From JAFGPS01 sp964628465 (lineage in GTDB: Bacteria; Planctomycetota; Phycisphaerae; Sedimentisphaerales; Anaerobacaceae), in assembly GCA_964628465.1 (NCBI GenBank), contig CAZVOA010000004.1, positions 1-64,000 of the forward strand: a stretch of 64,000 nucleotides of DNA, in the 5' to 3' direction. The notes below the pieces were generated by a model. That model was not told where the DNA came from. It saw nothing but the letters and a program-made list of their open reading frames with translations, and did no database searches. The position numbers were made by a program, and so were the translations under genes. This document shows positions 33,798 through 42,175 of the stretch, piece by piece; position 1 is the first letter of the stretch; the number at the start of each line of letters is the position of its first letter.

Positions 33798-34499
33798 ATG
33801 AAAATTCGAGACTTAGAGCAACCACACAAAGACATAGGAAAACGAACTCTTTCCTTTTTAAGATTCTTTAATTTTAGAAAAAATATAAGTGCGAATAAAA
33901 ATATGTTTGACGAACTAAAAAAAATAAATATCAAAACCTGTTCAGACAAAGATCTGATCATTTGGTTTCGTCGGGCATTTCCTGCTATACAAGAATTTTA
34001 TCAAAGATTTTGTAAACCTAAATCTTTATCATGCGACGAATGCTTCAAATTAGAGGAATGTAAACAATATAATAAAAAAAGAAGTGACAAAACTTGTTTA
34101 AGACTCGAACAATTTCTCCCAAGAAGATATGAGGGTACAGGTTACCGTGAAAAAAACTCAGGACTAATGATAAATGAGTTAGAAGAAGGCAAAGAGTATG
34201 AGTCAGAATATATTGAATATGAATCTAGACACCATAGCATCAAGTCCGGTCAAAAATATCTAACATCAATCCATAGAATAAAATCAAATGAGGAATTTTC
34301 TCTATATAAAAATTGCCCCATAAATATTTTCACAAAAGAACAATGGGAAGCTATATGCCTTCGTTACGATAAAGGCCATAAACAAAAAGAAATTGCAAAA
34401 TCCATCGGTATCTCAAGGAGTTCGGTCAGTGACCGACTAAGGCGAGCAAAAAAGAAAATGAAAAATTACTATGAAGAGAAAAAATTGAAGAAAATATAA
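33798..34499 (+). CDS. Cys-rich protein with a sigma-region-4-like HTH
   Basis: 233 residues. A cysteine cluster at about 75-100 (CKPKSLSCDECFKLEECKQY, then a further Cys) may bind zinc or an iron-sulfur cluster. The C-terminal 55 residues are a helix-turn-helix of the sigma region 4/LuxR type (FTKEQWEAICLRYDKGHKQK, EIAKSIGISRSSVSDRLRRA). There is no region 2, so it is not a complete sigma factor; a redox- or metal-responsive DNA-binding regulator fits better. It diverges from the ECF sigma gene and precedes the long plus-strand run that begins at 34582, so it may control either. Confidence 0.65.
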   Translation: MKIRDLEQPHKDIGKRTLSFLRFFNFRKNISANKNMFDELKKINIKTCSDKDLIIWFRRAFPAIQEFYQRFCKPKSLSCDECFKLEECKQYNKKRSDKTCLRLEQFLPRRYEGTGYREKNSGLMINELEEGKEYESEYIEYESRHHSIKSGQKYLTSIHRIKSNEEFSLYKNCPINIFTKEQWEAICLRYDKGHKQKEIAKSIGISRSSVSDRLRRAKKKMKNYYEEKKLKKI

Positions 34500-34581
34500 A
34501 CGTCAAGACACGTCAAACCACGGCAAAATCTTTTATATATAGAAAAATAATATGTTTTGTACTTTTGGATAAATTAAAAAA

Positions 34582-35613
34582 ATGAAAAATTTAGCTTTAG
34601 TTACTGAGGAAATAGAAAAAAAATATCGGGGTTTTAAAAGTTATGTACTATCTGCTGAGCAAATAGCGATGACAGATGAAGGTATTTTAAGCACAGGTAA
34701 AAACAAATATCAACTTACTGTTGAAGCACTCGATCAATTGGCGGAATATTCTGAAATTCCAAAACATTTTTTTATAAGTCTTGAACCTGATCTGCAGGCT
34801 ATGGTTTTTAACCGCCTATTTCAAAATGTGACTCAAAAGAAAAGAATTGTACCGAAGCTTCGCATTAATTTGAATAACGAATCAAAAGTGGTAGGCTTCG
34901 ACAATCCTGAGCTTATTCATATCAGGCCTTCAAAATTAATGGATCTTTTGTCTGCTTCGCTACCAAAAAGCCTATCTTCTGAGGAAATAGCGGTAACAAA
35001 AGTAAATTGCGATAATAACGTTATACACATTAGTTGTATATCTCCTCAAAATGTCACAGAGCCCCAGCCTGGAGATGTGATAAATGGTGGTATAGATATT
35101 TTGCACCATCTTTCTGGTCAGGGGGGAACACAGATTAGTTGTTATTTGAGAAGATTAATATGCAGCAATGGTGCTATTATGCATATATGCAGGGATAATA
35201 AACCACTTCGAGTCCGTAAGCTAAGAAACGGTCATTTTGAAGAAACCGACATGCTCAAACAAATTCAAGATCGTTTGTCACAAGCATGGGCACAGATTGG
35301 TGAAAAACTCGCCGCAATCAAAACCCTCACTGAAAAGAAAAGACTTCAATTAGAATTTTTAGAACATCAGCGAACTCGTTTTTCTTTAAACAATAGCATG
35401 CTGGAAGCAATCCGTGACGCAATATCACAGGATGAACTCGATCCAACAGGTACACAATACGATTTATTTAACGCTATATCAAGAGTTGCAACGCATTATA
35501 AAAAATTAACTTTTCGGCAACAACGAACACTCAGCTTTCTCGCCGGTGAATTTAGCCAGCAGGATGTTCACAAATGCGAAAAATGCGGCAGCTGGTTTAC
35601 AAAATTAAACTGA
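34582..35613 (+). CDS. DUF932-like protein with terminal zinc ribbon
   Basis: 343 residues. The body resembles DUF932, a family of phage and plasmid proteins: LTVEALDQLAEYSEIPKHFF, then KLRINLNNESKVVGF, and a beta-rich centre with GGIDILHHLSGQGGTQISCY and LRRLICSNGAIM. A CxxC pair closes the protein (CEKCGSW), half of a zinc ribbon. Members are common beside replication and transfer genes on mobile elements; the role is unknown. It is the first gene of the plus-strand run to 47.9 kb. The 295 bp after it contain only a short A/T-rich frame that I reject. Confidence 0.7.
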   Translation: MKNLALVTEEIEKKYRGFKSYVLSAEQIAMTDEGILSTGKNKYQLTVEALDQLAEYSEIPKHFFISLEPDLQAMVFNRLFQNVTQKKRIVPKLRINLNNESKVVGFDNPELIHIRPSKLMDLLSASLPKSLSSEEIAVTKVNCDNNVIHISCISPQNVTEPQPGDVINGGIDILHHLSGQGGTQISCYLRRLICSNGAIMHICRDNKPLRVRKLRNGHFEETDMLKQIQDRLSQAWAQIGEKLAAIKTLTEKKRLQLEFLEHQRTRFSLNNSMLEAIRDAISQDELDPTGTQYDLFNAISRVATHYKKLTFRQQRTLSFLAGEFSQQDVHKCEKCGSWFTKLN

Positions 35614-35908
35614 TATATTGATCAAGGTAATTGAAATATTTGACTGAATTGAGAAAAACATAAATGATTGTTAAAAAATTAAAATTTAATAATAAAATAC
35701 ATTCATACTCTGAAACAATAGTTAGAGAATTGACATTTTATAGAATATATAGAAAGTATTGTATCTCTAAGTACCGATTGTTCAATGTCTATTTTCAAAA
35801 GATCCTATGTTATAAATATTATATTAATAACAACCAGAAGATCGATTCTCTATTTTCCATTTTATATACCTTATCCAAGGCATGACCCGTCTATGTAAAA
35901 AATAATTA

Positions 35909-36559
35909 ATGAAACCTTTTAATATTATGCATAATAAAAAGAAACAAAATAATTATACTCAGAGTACAAACAGCGGTATAATTGCCGCCTTAAAAAAATT
36001 AGTGAAGCGGCAGTCTTTTCCTGTAGATAAACCATATATTCCAGATCCTAACCGCAATTGTAATAATCCACCATTTAACTTTGAAGGTGACATGTCTGAA
36101 GTCGAAGCTGATATTCAAAATCTCCATGGAACCGCAATAACCTTCGGAACTCAGAAAAGCATCCAGATCGATGATTTAGGACGTGGCAAGGAATTAAAGC
36201 AAACTGCCAACTACATAATAGGAAACGGTAAAAGGATCTCCAACATCGAAGAAGTGTGGGGTATTTGCCGAATTTGTGAAGAAAATGCTTCTCAGCATTT
36301 TCAAGAAGGTAAAATAACTATCGAACAAGCACAATTGAAATCTCTTTTTGATGTAAAGTCCGCAAGACAATGCATCATTTGCGGGATTTATACATGTTCG
36401 CTTCATTGCCGGCCAATACAAACCTCAGAAGGTGTCAGTGATGTTTGCGTTATGTGCGAAAAAGAAATCAGCCGCCAACAAAAACGAAAAAAAATTATCG
36501 AATTTCTTTTGTCACCATTTATGGAATCTGAAAAACCAGAGGATAATGATAAATGCTAA
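35909..36559 (+). CDS. Zinc-ribbon hypothetical protein, 216 residues
   Basis: The first 60 residues are basic and low-complexity. The C-terminal half contains spaced Cys/His pairs (CRICEEN, CIICGIYTCSLHC, CVMCEKE), consistent with two treble-clef or RING-like zinc sites. No enzymatic motif is seen. It overlaps the next gene, the ATPase, by 7 bp, so the two proteins are probably made in fixed proportion and act together. A partner or substrate-recruiting subunit of the ATPase is a reasonable guess. Confidence 0.65.
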   Translation: MKPFNIMHNKKKQNNYTQSTNSGIIAALKKLVKRQSFPVDKPYIPDPNRNCNNPPFNFEGDMSEVEADIQNLHGTAITFGTQKSIQIDDLGRGKELKQTANYIIGNGKRISNIEEVWGICRICEENASQHFQEGKITIEQAQLKSLFDVKSARQCIICGIYTCSLHCRPIQTSEGVSDVCVMCEKEISRQQKRKKIIEFLLSPFMESEKPEDNDKC

Positions 36560-38652
36560 TACCTTGTTCACAATCTGAAGAAAACAAGAAAGAGTTTCAA
36601 GAAATAACAAATCTCCTGAGACAAAAAGAAATGCTCCATGATCAAGTTGTTCAGAGACTCTTAAGTATAGCAGAAAAAACTTTTCTTGAGCGGGCTTATG
36701 AACTTGCTATCGAACGACTTAAGCTGCTTATTGAACACAGAATAACTGATGAAAATCGTATGCCCGATGAATTTCGACCCTATTGCCCTGCATCACTTAG
36801 CAGAACTGGTAATTTAAATATAATTAACCAAATCGATGGAATCCCAATTTGTATTAATCATAATAAGTTGGTTACTGGTTTAGGTGTATTTGGCCCTCAA
36901 GCCAGTGGTAAATCCCGTTTTATTCAGCATTTTTGCAGAGAAATTTCTATTATAAATCCTAACATTAAAATCACTATCATTGATCCCAAGGCTGGTTTTT
37001 CAAATCTCAAGGATTTCTCGCATATTGATATGCAGGAAAGTTCATTTGATTTAATGCCGCCTGATGGTGTCAGTCTCGAAGTATTTGTTTATGAATTAAT
37101 GCCGATTCTCGCGGCAACAACCGGGTTGATTTACGGCCTCGATTTATTGAATCAAGCGGTTGATATAGCTTTTCAACAGCGTCGTCAGTATATGGAAGAA
37201 ACGGGTAATGATCCTGGACTTTCACTCAAAGACATTTACAATGCATTGAAACATTTAAAGATCAATAGTTTCAGAAAATCCGGCTACCACGATGCTGCCA
37301 TAACTGCATTATCACTTATCTTGGGAATGATGCACTTATTTAGTTGCCGTCGTGGAATCTCACTTGACTGGTTGTTTAATAACAATGTAGTTTTGAATGC
37401 CCGGAATCTGACTGACGATATGCAGTGCCGGTTTTTTGTAACTTATCTTCTCTACTGGCTCTATCAGCAAGCCCGTCATCTACCCGAAACATACCTGATA
37501 ACACATATAGTTATTATTGACGATGCAGCCAGGGCAATCGGAACTATCGGCAGCCAATTTGACGGTCACAGTAAAACTAGCCCGTTGGGAAATATCCTGG
37601 CTGTATTACGCAGTTCCGGTATATGCCTGATTTATGCTACTCAATTGCCTGCCCAGGTGGATCCGTCAGTGCTAACGCTTACACGAAATGCCCTTGTAAT
37701 CGGCAATATTAACGGCCGGGAAAATCTCAATGTAATAAAAAGTATGATGTCACTATCTGATGAACAGATTGCAGCAATAACTCGATTTAAAACTCGCGAA
37801 ACTCTTGCATTTATAAGCGGACATGACTGGTCATATCCTTTCCACGGTTGGACGCCGGAAGTAAATATAGCTGAGGTAACAACTGTCCATTCAATAAAAC
37901 CTGTAATAGATATTGAACCTTGGCATAGTCTTGCGGATATTCCACAACAAAGAGTTACGGTGGATTCTTCAACTGCCGGCGATGATAAAGATAGCCCAGA
38001 GTTTCAAACAGTTCAATCTAATCCCGATATCGATATTACTAAAGCACCCAAAATCAACAGCAATGTCGACAAGCTTATTATTGGCATCATCCACTATCCC
38101 TTTGACAAGGCTGGTATCCATGCAGATAAAATGTCCTCAATAGGAAAATATGATATTGCAAAACGAGAGGCAGTTCAAAATGGTTTATTAATCGAATCGA
38201 AATGCGGACAAAGTTTGTATTTGATTCCCACCCAAAAGGCTTATGATAAATATGGAATCATGAATCCCTACAAAAGAGCCATAAGCCTTGAACATTCTTT
38301 TTATGTTGGTTTGGCCGCCCAGACATTGAAGCAAATCCCCTGCATTTATATTCGAACCGAGGTACCCATAGGAAATAAAGGCGCAACAATTGATTTAACC
38401 ACCGCAGATAAATCCGGAAATTTAACCGCCTATGAAATAACTATATCAACTTCAAATCTTTCCAGTAACGCATCGAAACTTCAAGATTCGGCATACCAAA
38501 AAATAATTTGGCTATGTCGTGATGCTGATACAGCAAAGGCGGTCAGGAGCTATTTTAATAAATGTCAGTCACTTCCGCCGGAACTAATTTCAAAATTCGA
38601 AATTGAGTTTTTCAGTAAATGGATAACCAAATTTAATAAAAGGAAAAAATAA
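36553..38652 (+). CDS. HerA/TraD-like ATPase with winged helix and nuclease-like C-terminal domain
   Basis: 699 residues. Walker A GPQASGKSRF is at about 112-121 and Walker B VIIDDAARA at about 320, followed by a sensor-like YATQLPAQVDPSVL; these belong to the FtsK/HerA/TraG branch of ring motor ATPases. After about residue 500 comes a winged-helix-like segment (ISSIGKYDIAKREAVQNG type), then a C-terminal domain with the PD-(D/E)XK-like pattern ATIDLTTADKSGNLTAYEIT (Asp, then Glu-x-Thr). There is no transmembrane helix, so it is not a classical coupling protein. A DNA-translocating motor with a nuclease-like head fits an element-transfer or defence role. Confidence 0.72.
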   Translation: MLIPCSQSEENKKEFQEITNLLRQKEMLHDQVVQRLLSIAEKTFLERAYELAIERLKLLIEHRITDENRMPDEFRPYCPASLSRTGNLNIINQIDGIPICINHNKLVTGLGVFGPQASGKSRFIQHFCREISIINPNIKITIIDPKAGFSNLKDFSHIDMQESSFDLMPPDGVSLEVFVYELMPILAATTGLIYGLDLLNQAVDIAFQQRRQYMEETGNDPGLSLKDIYNALKHLKINSFRKSGYHDAAITALSLILGMMHLFSCRRGISLDWLFNNNVVLNARNLTDDMQCRFFVTYLLYWLYQQARHLPETYLITHIVIIDDAARAIGTIGSQFDGHSKTSPLGNILAVLRSSGICLIYATQLPAQVDPSVLTLTRNALVIGNINGRENLNVIKSMMSLSDEQIAAITRFKTRETLAFISGHDWSYPFHGWTPEVNIAEVTTVHSIKPVIDIEPWHSLADIPQQRVTVDSSTAGDDKDSPEFQTVQSNPDIDITKAPKINSNVDKLIIGIIHYPFDKAGIHADKMSSIGKYDIAKREAVQNGLLIESKCGQSLYLIPTQKAYDKYGIMNPYKRAISLEHSFYVGLAAQTLKQIPCIYIRTEVPIGNKGATIDLTTADKSGNLTAYEITISTSNLSSNASKLQDSAYQKIIWLCRDADTAKAVRSYFNKCQSLPPELISKFEIEFFSKWITKFNKRKK

Positions 38653-38653
38653 A

Positions 38654-38914
38654 ATGCCAACACTAAGTCTCAAGAAAATATTTATAGCAATCGCTGGAAT
38701 CATACTATTAAGTCATTTGAAAGATATCACAGGAGCAATCCAGTCAATTTATTTATGGTTTAGTGAGAGTCTTGATGGAATCAGGAATTTCGATAAAGGT
38801 GCACAGGCAGCAATCGCGTTTTATTTAATCATCTTTGTTATTATTCTTATTTATAATGGATATAACAAACGTGATAGGAAGGAGGATAACGAATCAAAAA
38901 ATAAACACAATTAA
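38654..38914 (+). CDS. Small two-helix membrane protein
   Basis: 86 residues starting right after the ATPase stop. Two hydrophobic segments (about 7-20 and 54-72, AAIAFYLIIFVIILIYNGY) separated by a polar loop, then a highly charged tail. It may tether the neighbouring ATPase or vWA protein to the membrane. No known family. Confidence 0.6.
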   Translation: MPTLSLKKIFIAIAGIILLSHLKDITGAIQSIYLWFSESLDGIRNFDKGAQAAIAFYLIIFVIILIYNGYNKRDRKEDNESKNKHN

Positions 38915-38963
38915 TATTATATCTAAAATCAATTTTTAAACATTTTATTAAAGGAGAAAAAAA

Positions 38964-39767
38964 ATGTCATACGAGCAGAAAATAAGCCGTAACAAACCAG
39001 GATTAATTGGTGTGATTATTGATGACAGTATCAGCATGACGGAGAAGCTTCCCGGTACATCAGATCCAAGATACATGTGGGTTGAACGTTATGTCGGTAT
39101 CATCTTAGAAGAATTACTTTCAAGGAGTTCTGAAGTAAAAGGAGACGGCGTAGTAATAAAACCACGCTACTATTTATATGTACTAAAATACGGCAGCGAT
39201 ACAGAATTATGGGGAGAAGGTGAAATGGACATTGAGGCAGCCGTGAAACTTTTCTCGGATTCCGGTAATTCTTTAGGACTGGGAGGTCACCTAGGTGGAA
39301 CCGATGCAGAACAAGCATTCGGTGAAATGTATAACTACCTTGAAAAGACTTTACAGGAAGACCGTTTCCATGCAAGTTTCCCTCCAATGGTTTTTCATCT
39401 GACCGATGGTGAAAGTGCAACTGATGCTACTAAATATTCTAACAAAATAAAGGAACTATCGACAGAAGATGGTAATGTTCTTGTAGTCAATGCCTATATC
39501 GGTACACAAACCAGCCTAAGTTATACCGGACCAGCAGATTTTACTGGTTATGCCAATACAGCTGAGGCTGGCCCCGGAGAAGATAATATCCGCTTATTCA
39601 ATATGAGCAGCGAAATGCCTGAATGTATAATGAATAATCTTATCGCCGACAACATATTTCCGAAAATTCGTCCTAACTCTCGTTTGTTCTTTGATGTACG
39701 CACTAAAGAAACACTTAAACACACCTTACAAGTTGTCGGCAGTATGGGCAGCAGAATGGCACGGTGA
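38964..39767 (+). CDS. vWA-domain protein, TerY-like
   Basis: 267 residues with GGAG 9 bp before the ATG. A single von Willebrand A fold fills most of the protein. The MIDAS metal site is complete: DxSxS in IIDDSISMT (about 19-25), Thr in GGTDAEQAF, and Asp in HLTDGES. That is the TerY type found with a PP2C phosphatase and a protein kinase in the TerY-P triad, and the next three genes are exactly those. No signal peptide or membrane helix, so it acts in the cytoplasm. The stop codon abuts the start of the phosphatase. Confidence 0.82.
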   Translation: MSYEQKISRNKPGLIGVIIDDSISMTEKLPGTSDPRYMWVERYVGIILEELLSRSSEVKGDGVVIKPRYYLYVLKYGSDTELWGEGEMDIEAAVKLFSDSGNSLGLGGHLGGTDAEQAFGEMYNYLEKTLQEDRFHASFPPMVFHLTDGESATDATKYSNKIKELSTEDGNVLVVNAYIGTQTSLSYTGPADFTGYANTAEAGPGEDNIRLFNMSSEMPECIMNNLIADNIFPKIRPNSRLFFDVRTKETLKHTLQVVGSMGSRMAR

Positions 39768-40973
39768 ATGACAATGAATAATTGTAAAATATCAACGAAT
39801 GATGAGTATTCCGCATTAACAATTGTCTCCGGAATGTTGTTCGGCGAAGCTGAAAAAGATCAGGATCGGGCCCGATGGTACGGGCCCGATCAAATCGCCT
39901 GTGTTTGCGATGGAGTGACATCTTCTCCACAATCTGGCAGAGCTGCGGAATTGGTTACACAATTTGCACCGATTATGTATGACAGCAATAATAAAAATAA
40001 CCTTCAGACTATCTGTGATCTATTAATAACTTTACGTAAGGAATATCAGCAAAATGAAACAGTATTACCCGAAATCGAGTCGACACCTATGCAAAAAATG
40101 CTAGATAAAATCATGCAGGAAAAGAAAGCAATAAGTTTTCAGACTACTATGACAGCGGCCAAATTCGAATGCATGAATAAAACAGTAACGGCAAATATCC
40201 TGAAATGTGGTGACTCTGGATTTTTTGCCTTTTCGGATGAAGGAGAACTTCTCAGCTCATCATTAAATTTTAATCCCGACAATAATAATTCATCTTTATA
40301 CGATAGTTTCCATTTTAGATATGGAGACCAACTTTTAGTAAGGTTTGAAGGTTTACTCGATAACAATGAGGATTTAGTTAAAAACTCTCAAATTAAAAAA
40401 GAACACACTAAGAACTGGCTCGTTTGTAGCCCTATAGAGGTTTGCAGTTGTAATACCAATACACTTGAAGAGTGTTCAATGAATCTGCCTAAGTTATCAT
40501 TAAATAAAACAGATCATATATTGATCCCTAAGTTCTTGTACGGCACAGAGCTTTTTAGCAAAGGAGAACGTTACTTTGTCTTGGATTATTCAAGTGCGAT
40601 AAGAGTAATTTCAAGTAATAAACTATATCCTGAACAACAAAAAATAATTCAGCGAGGATCTACAACAGAAGTGTTACCCGACCATTTCTATCAAGGCCGC
40701 ATTGAATCGTATAAAGATTGTTTTCCATTTAATACACATTTTGTGCTTTGCAGCGATGGTTTTTATAATAGTTTTTGCGAAGCGAAACAGATTTGGGATT
40801 GGTTACAGGAAAATGCCAGACATCTTAAGAATCCTGAGAAAAGACTGCCCGTATTAAAAGAATTACATAGTAATCTCAATGCAAAGACGGGTGATGATGA
40901 TATCAGCTTTATATGGATTTATCCAAAACATAGATATTCTCCAAAGTCTGAAGAATTACCAAAAAACAAATGA
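39768..40973 (+). CDS. PP2C-type protein phosphatase
   Basis: 401 residues; the start directly follows the vWA stop. PP2C metal-binding and structural motifs are present in order: ACVCDGVTSS (Asp-Gly), KCGDSGFF, a long insert, LCSDGFYNS, and GDDDISFIWI near the end. Acidic residues for the two metal ions appear intact, so it should be an active serine/threonine phosphatase. A large middle insertion (about 180-290) is not typical of bacterial PP2Cs. In the TerY-P triad it counteracts the kinase encoded next. Confidence 0.85.
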   Translation: MTMNNCKISTNDEYSALTIVSGMLFGEAEKDQDRARWYGPDQIACVCDGVTSSPQSGRAAELVTQFAPIMYDSNNKNNLQTICDLLITLRKEYQQNETVLPEIESTPMQKMLDKIMQEKKAISFQTTMTAAKFECMNKTVTANILKCGDSGFFAFSDEGELLSSSLNFNPDNNNSSLYDSFHFRYGDQLLVRFEGLLDNNEDLVKNSQIKKEHTKNWLVCSPIEVCSCNTNTLEECSMNLPKLSLNKTDHILIPKFLYGTELFSKGERYFVLDYSSAIRVISSNKLYPEQQKIIQRGSTTEVLPDHFYQGRIESYKDCFPFNTHFVLCSDGFYNSFCEAKQIWDWLQENARHLKNPEKRLPVLKELHSNLNAKTGDDDISFIWIYPKHRYSPKSEELPKNK

Positions 40974-40989
40974 ATATGAGAATAATTAT

Positions 40990-42162
40990 ATGTCATCAGA
41001 AATAATTGAAAAGTGGTTAACAAGTAAAAAATATTGTCTAATTGGACAGAAGCGAATCAAACCGGTTGAACACAACTGTCTTAAAGGCAAACCTCTCTCG
41101 TCCCAAAAAGGTCAGGCAGAGGCTTTCTTCCTCATTGACGACAAAGGTAATTGGTTGGTATTAAAGAAATTTCATTCTGGGCTTACTCCGGACTATAACT
41201 ATCTTATCAATGTAGGCTTATTATTACCTAAAGATCCAGGTTTCATTTGCGGTACGGAAAGTCAGATCCTGTCAAAAGAAAATATAGTAAGAACCAAAGA
41301 TTGTTATTACAGCAAGGACCTTGATCTTTGGTTAGATAAAACTATTATTATGCCAAAAATTAGCGGATATGATTGGACCGTTGTGTCAGATGATATACGT
41401 GATGGTAATATTAATCTTAATATTTCTCAACGAATTACGTTATGTCGAAATCTTACTAAATTGGTCAAACTTCTTGAAGCTGATCAATGCTGTCATCGAG
41501 ATTTATCATGTGGAAATGTTTTTATTAATACTCAATCTTGTGATGTGTCATTGATTGATTTTGGTAGTTTCTATCACCCAAGCATTACAATGCCAGGAGT
41601 CACAACATGCGGCACGGAAGGTTATACCGCCGGATATATGTGGAACAAAAACGGTAAACTGGATGCCAGCAAAACTTGGTGCCCTAATGCTGATCGTTTT
41701 GCTCTCAGCTTACTCAATGTGGAGTTTTTAACGGTGTCTAATGGCACAGGAGCAACTGGAGAAGGTGGCATCTTTGATCAGGACGAACTTAGAAAACATT
41801 CTGGTCCCGGATTAAAAAAAATAATTGATAATCTAAAATCGAGATATCCTTCAGCAGCTCAGCTTTTAGAAAAAACCATAAATAGCCAAAGCTGTCAGGA
41901 ATGCCCATCTCCGGATGAATGGAACGGATTCATTAAAACAATTGATGTACAAACCAAACAGGTTTGTCTTTCTGAGATACCTAACGAACCCGCATCAAGT
42001 ATTTTAAAAATATTAAGCCGACGGCGGCCGGCTGCTCCCCTCTGGCCGGCGCCGGCTCTTGATGAGATGCCCGTCGGAACTATACAAATTCCGACAAAAA
42101 TAAAAATTATACCAACGATAGTTGGTCTTCCTGCAGATCCTTGGTCGAACAGAAAACCTTAG
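40990..42162 (+). CDS. Serine/threonine protein kinase, first of two
   Basis: 390 residues from the ATG at 40990; the open frame runs further upstream inside the phosphatase gene without a credible start. Kinase landmarks: the lysine in WLVLKKFHSG, the catalytic loop HRDLSCGNVF, and the metal-binding LIDFGSF. The activation loop (TTCGTEGYTAGYMW) is short. The C-terminal 60 residues are basic and Pro-rich. Together with the vWA and PP2C proteins it makes a TerY-P-type set, in which kinase and phosphatase are thought to tune a vWA-assembled complex. Confidence 0.8.
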   Translation: MSSEIIEKWLTSKKYCLIGQKRIKPVEHNCLKGKPLSSQKGQAEAFFLIDDKGNWLVLKKFHSGLTPDYNYLINVGLLLPKDPGFICGTESQILSKENIVRTKDCYYSKDLDLWLDKTIIMPKISGYDWTVVSDDIRDGNINLNISQRITLCRNLTKLVKLLEADQCCHRDLSCGNVFINTQSCDVSLIDFGSFYHPSITMPGVTTCGTEGYTAGYMWNKNGKLDASKTWCPNADRFALSLLNVEFLTVSNGTGATGEGGIFDQDELRKHSGPGLKKIIDNLKSRYPSAAQLLEKTINSQSCQECPSPDEWNGFIKTIDVQTKQVCLSEIPNEPASSILKILSRRRPAAPLWPAPALDEMPVGTIQIPTKIKIIPTIVGLPADPWSNRKP

Positions 42163-42175
42163 CTAAAGAAAGCTC

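Noticed and set aside
35664..35885. 73-codon plus-strand frame
   Set aside because: Composition is dominated by Ile, Tyr, Lys and Asn, as expected of random A/T-rich DNA; no ribosome binding site and no domain.
36553..38652. Conjugative coupling protein (VirD4/TraD) of a type IV secretion system
   Set aside because: No membrane helices and no other mating-pair or relaxase gene in the window; HerA-like with a nuclease-like tail fits better.
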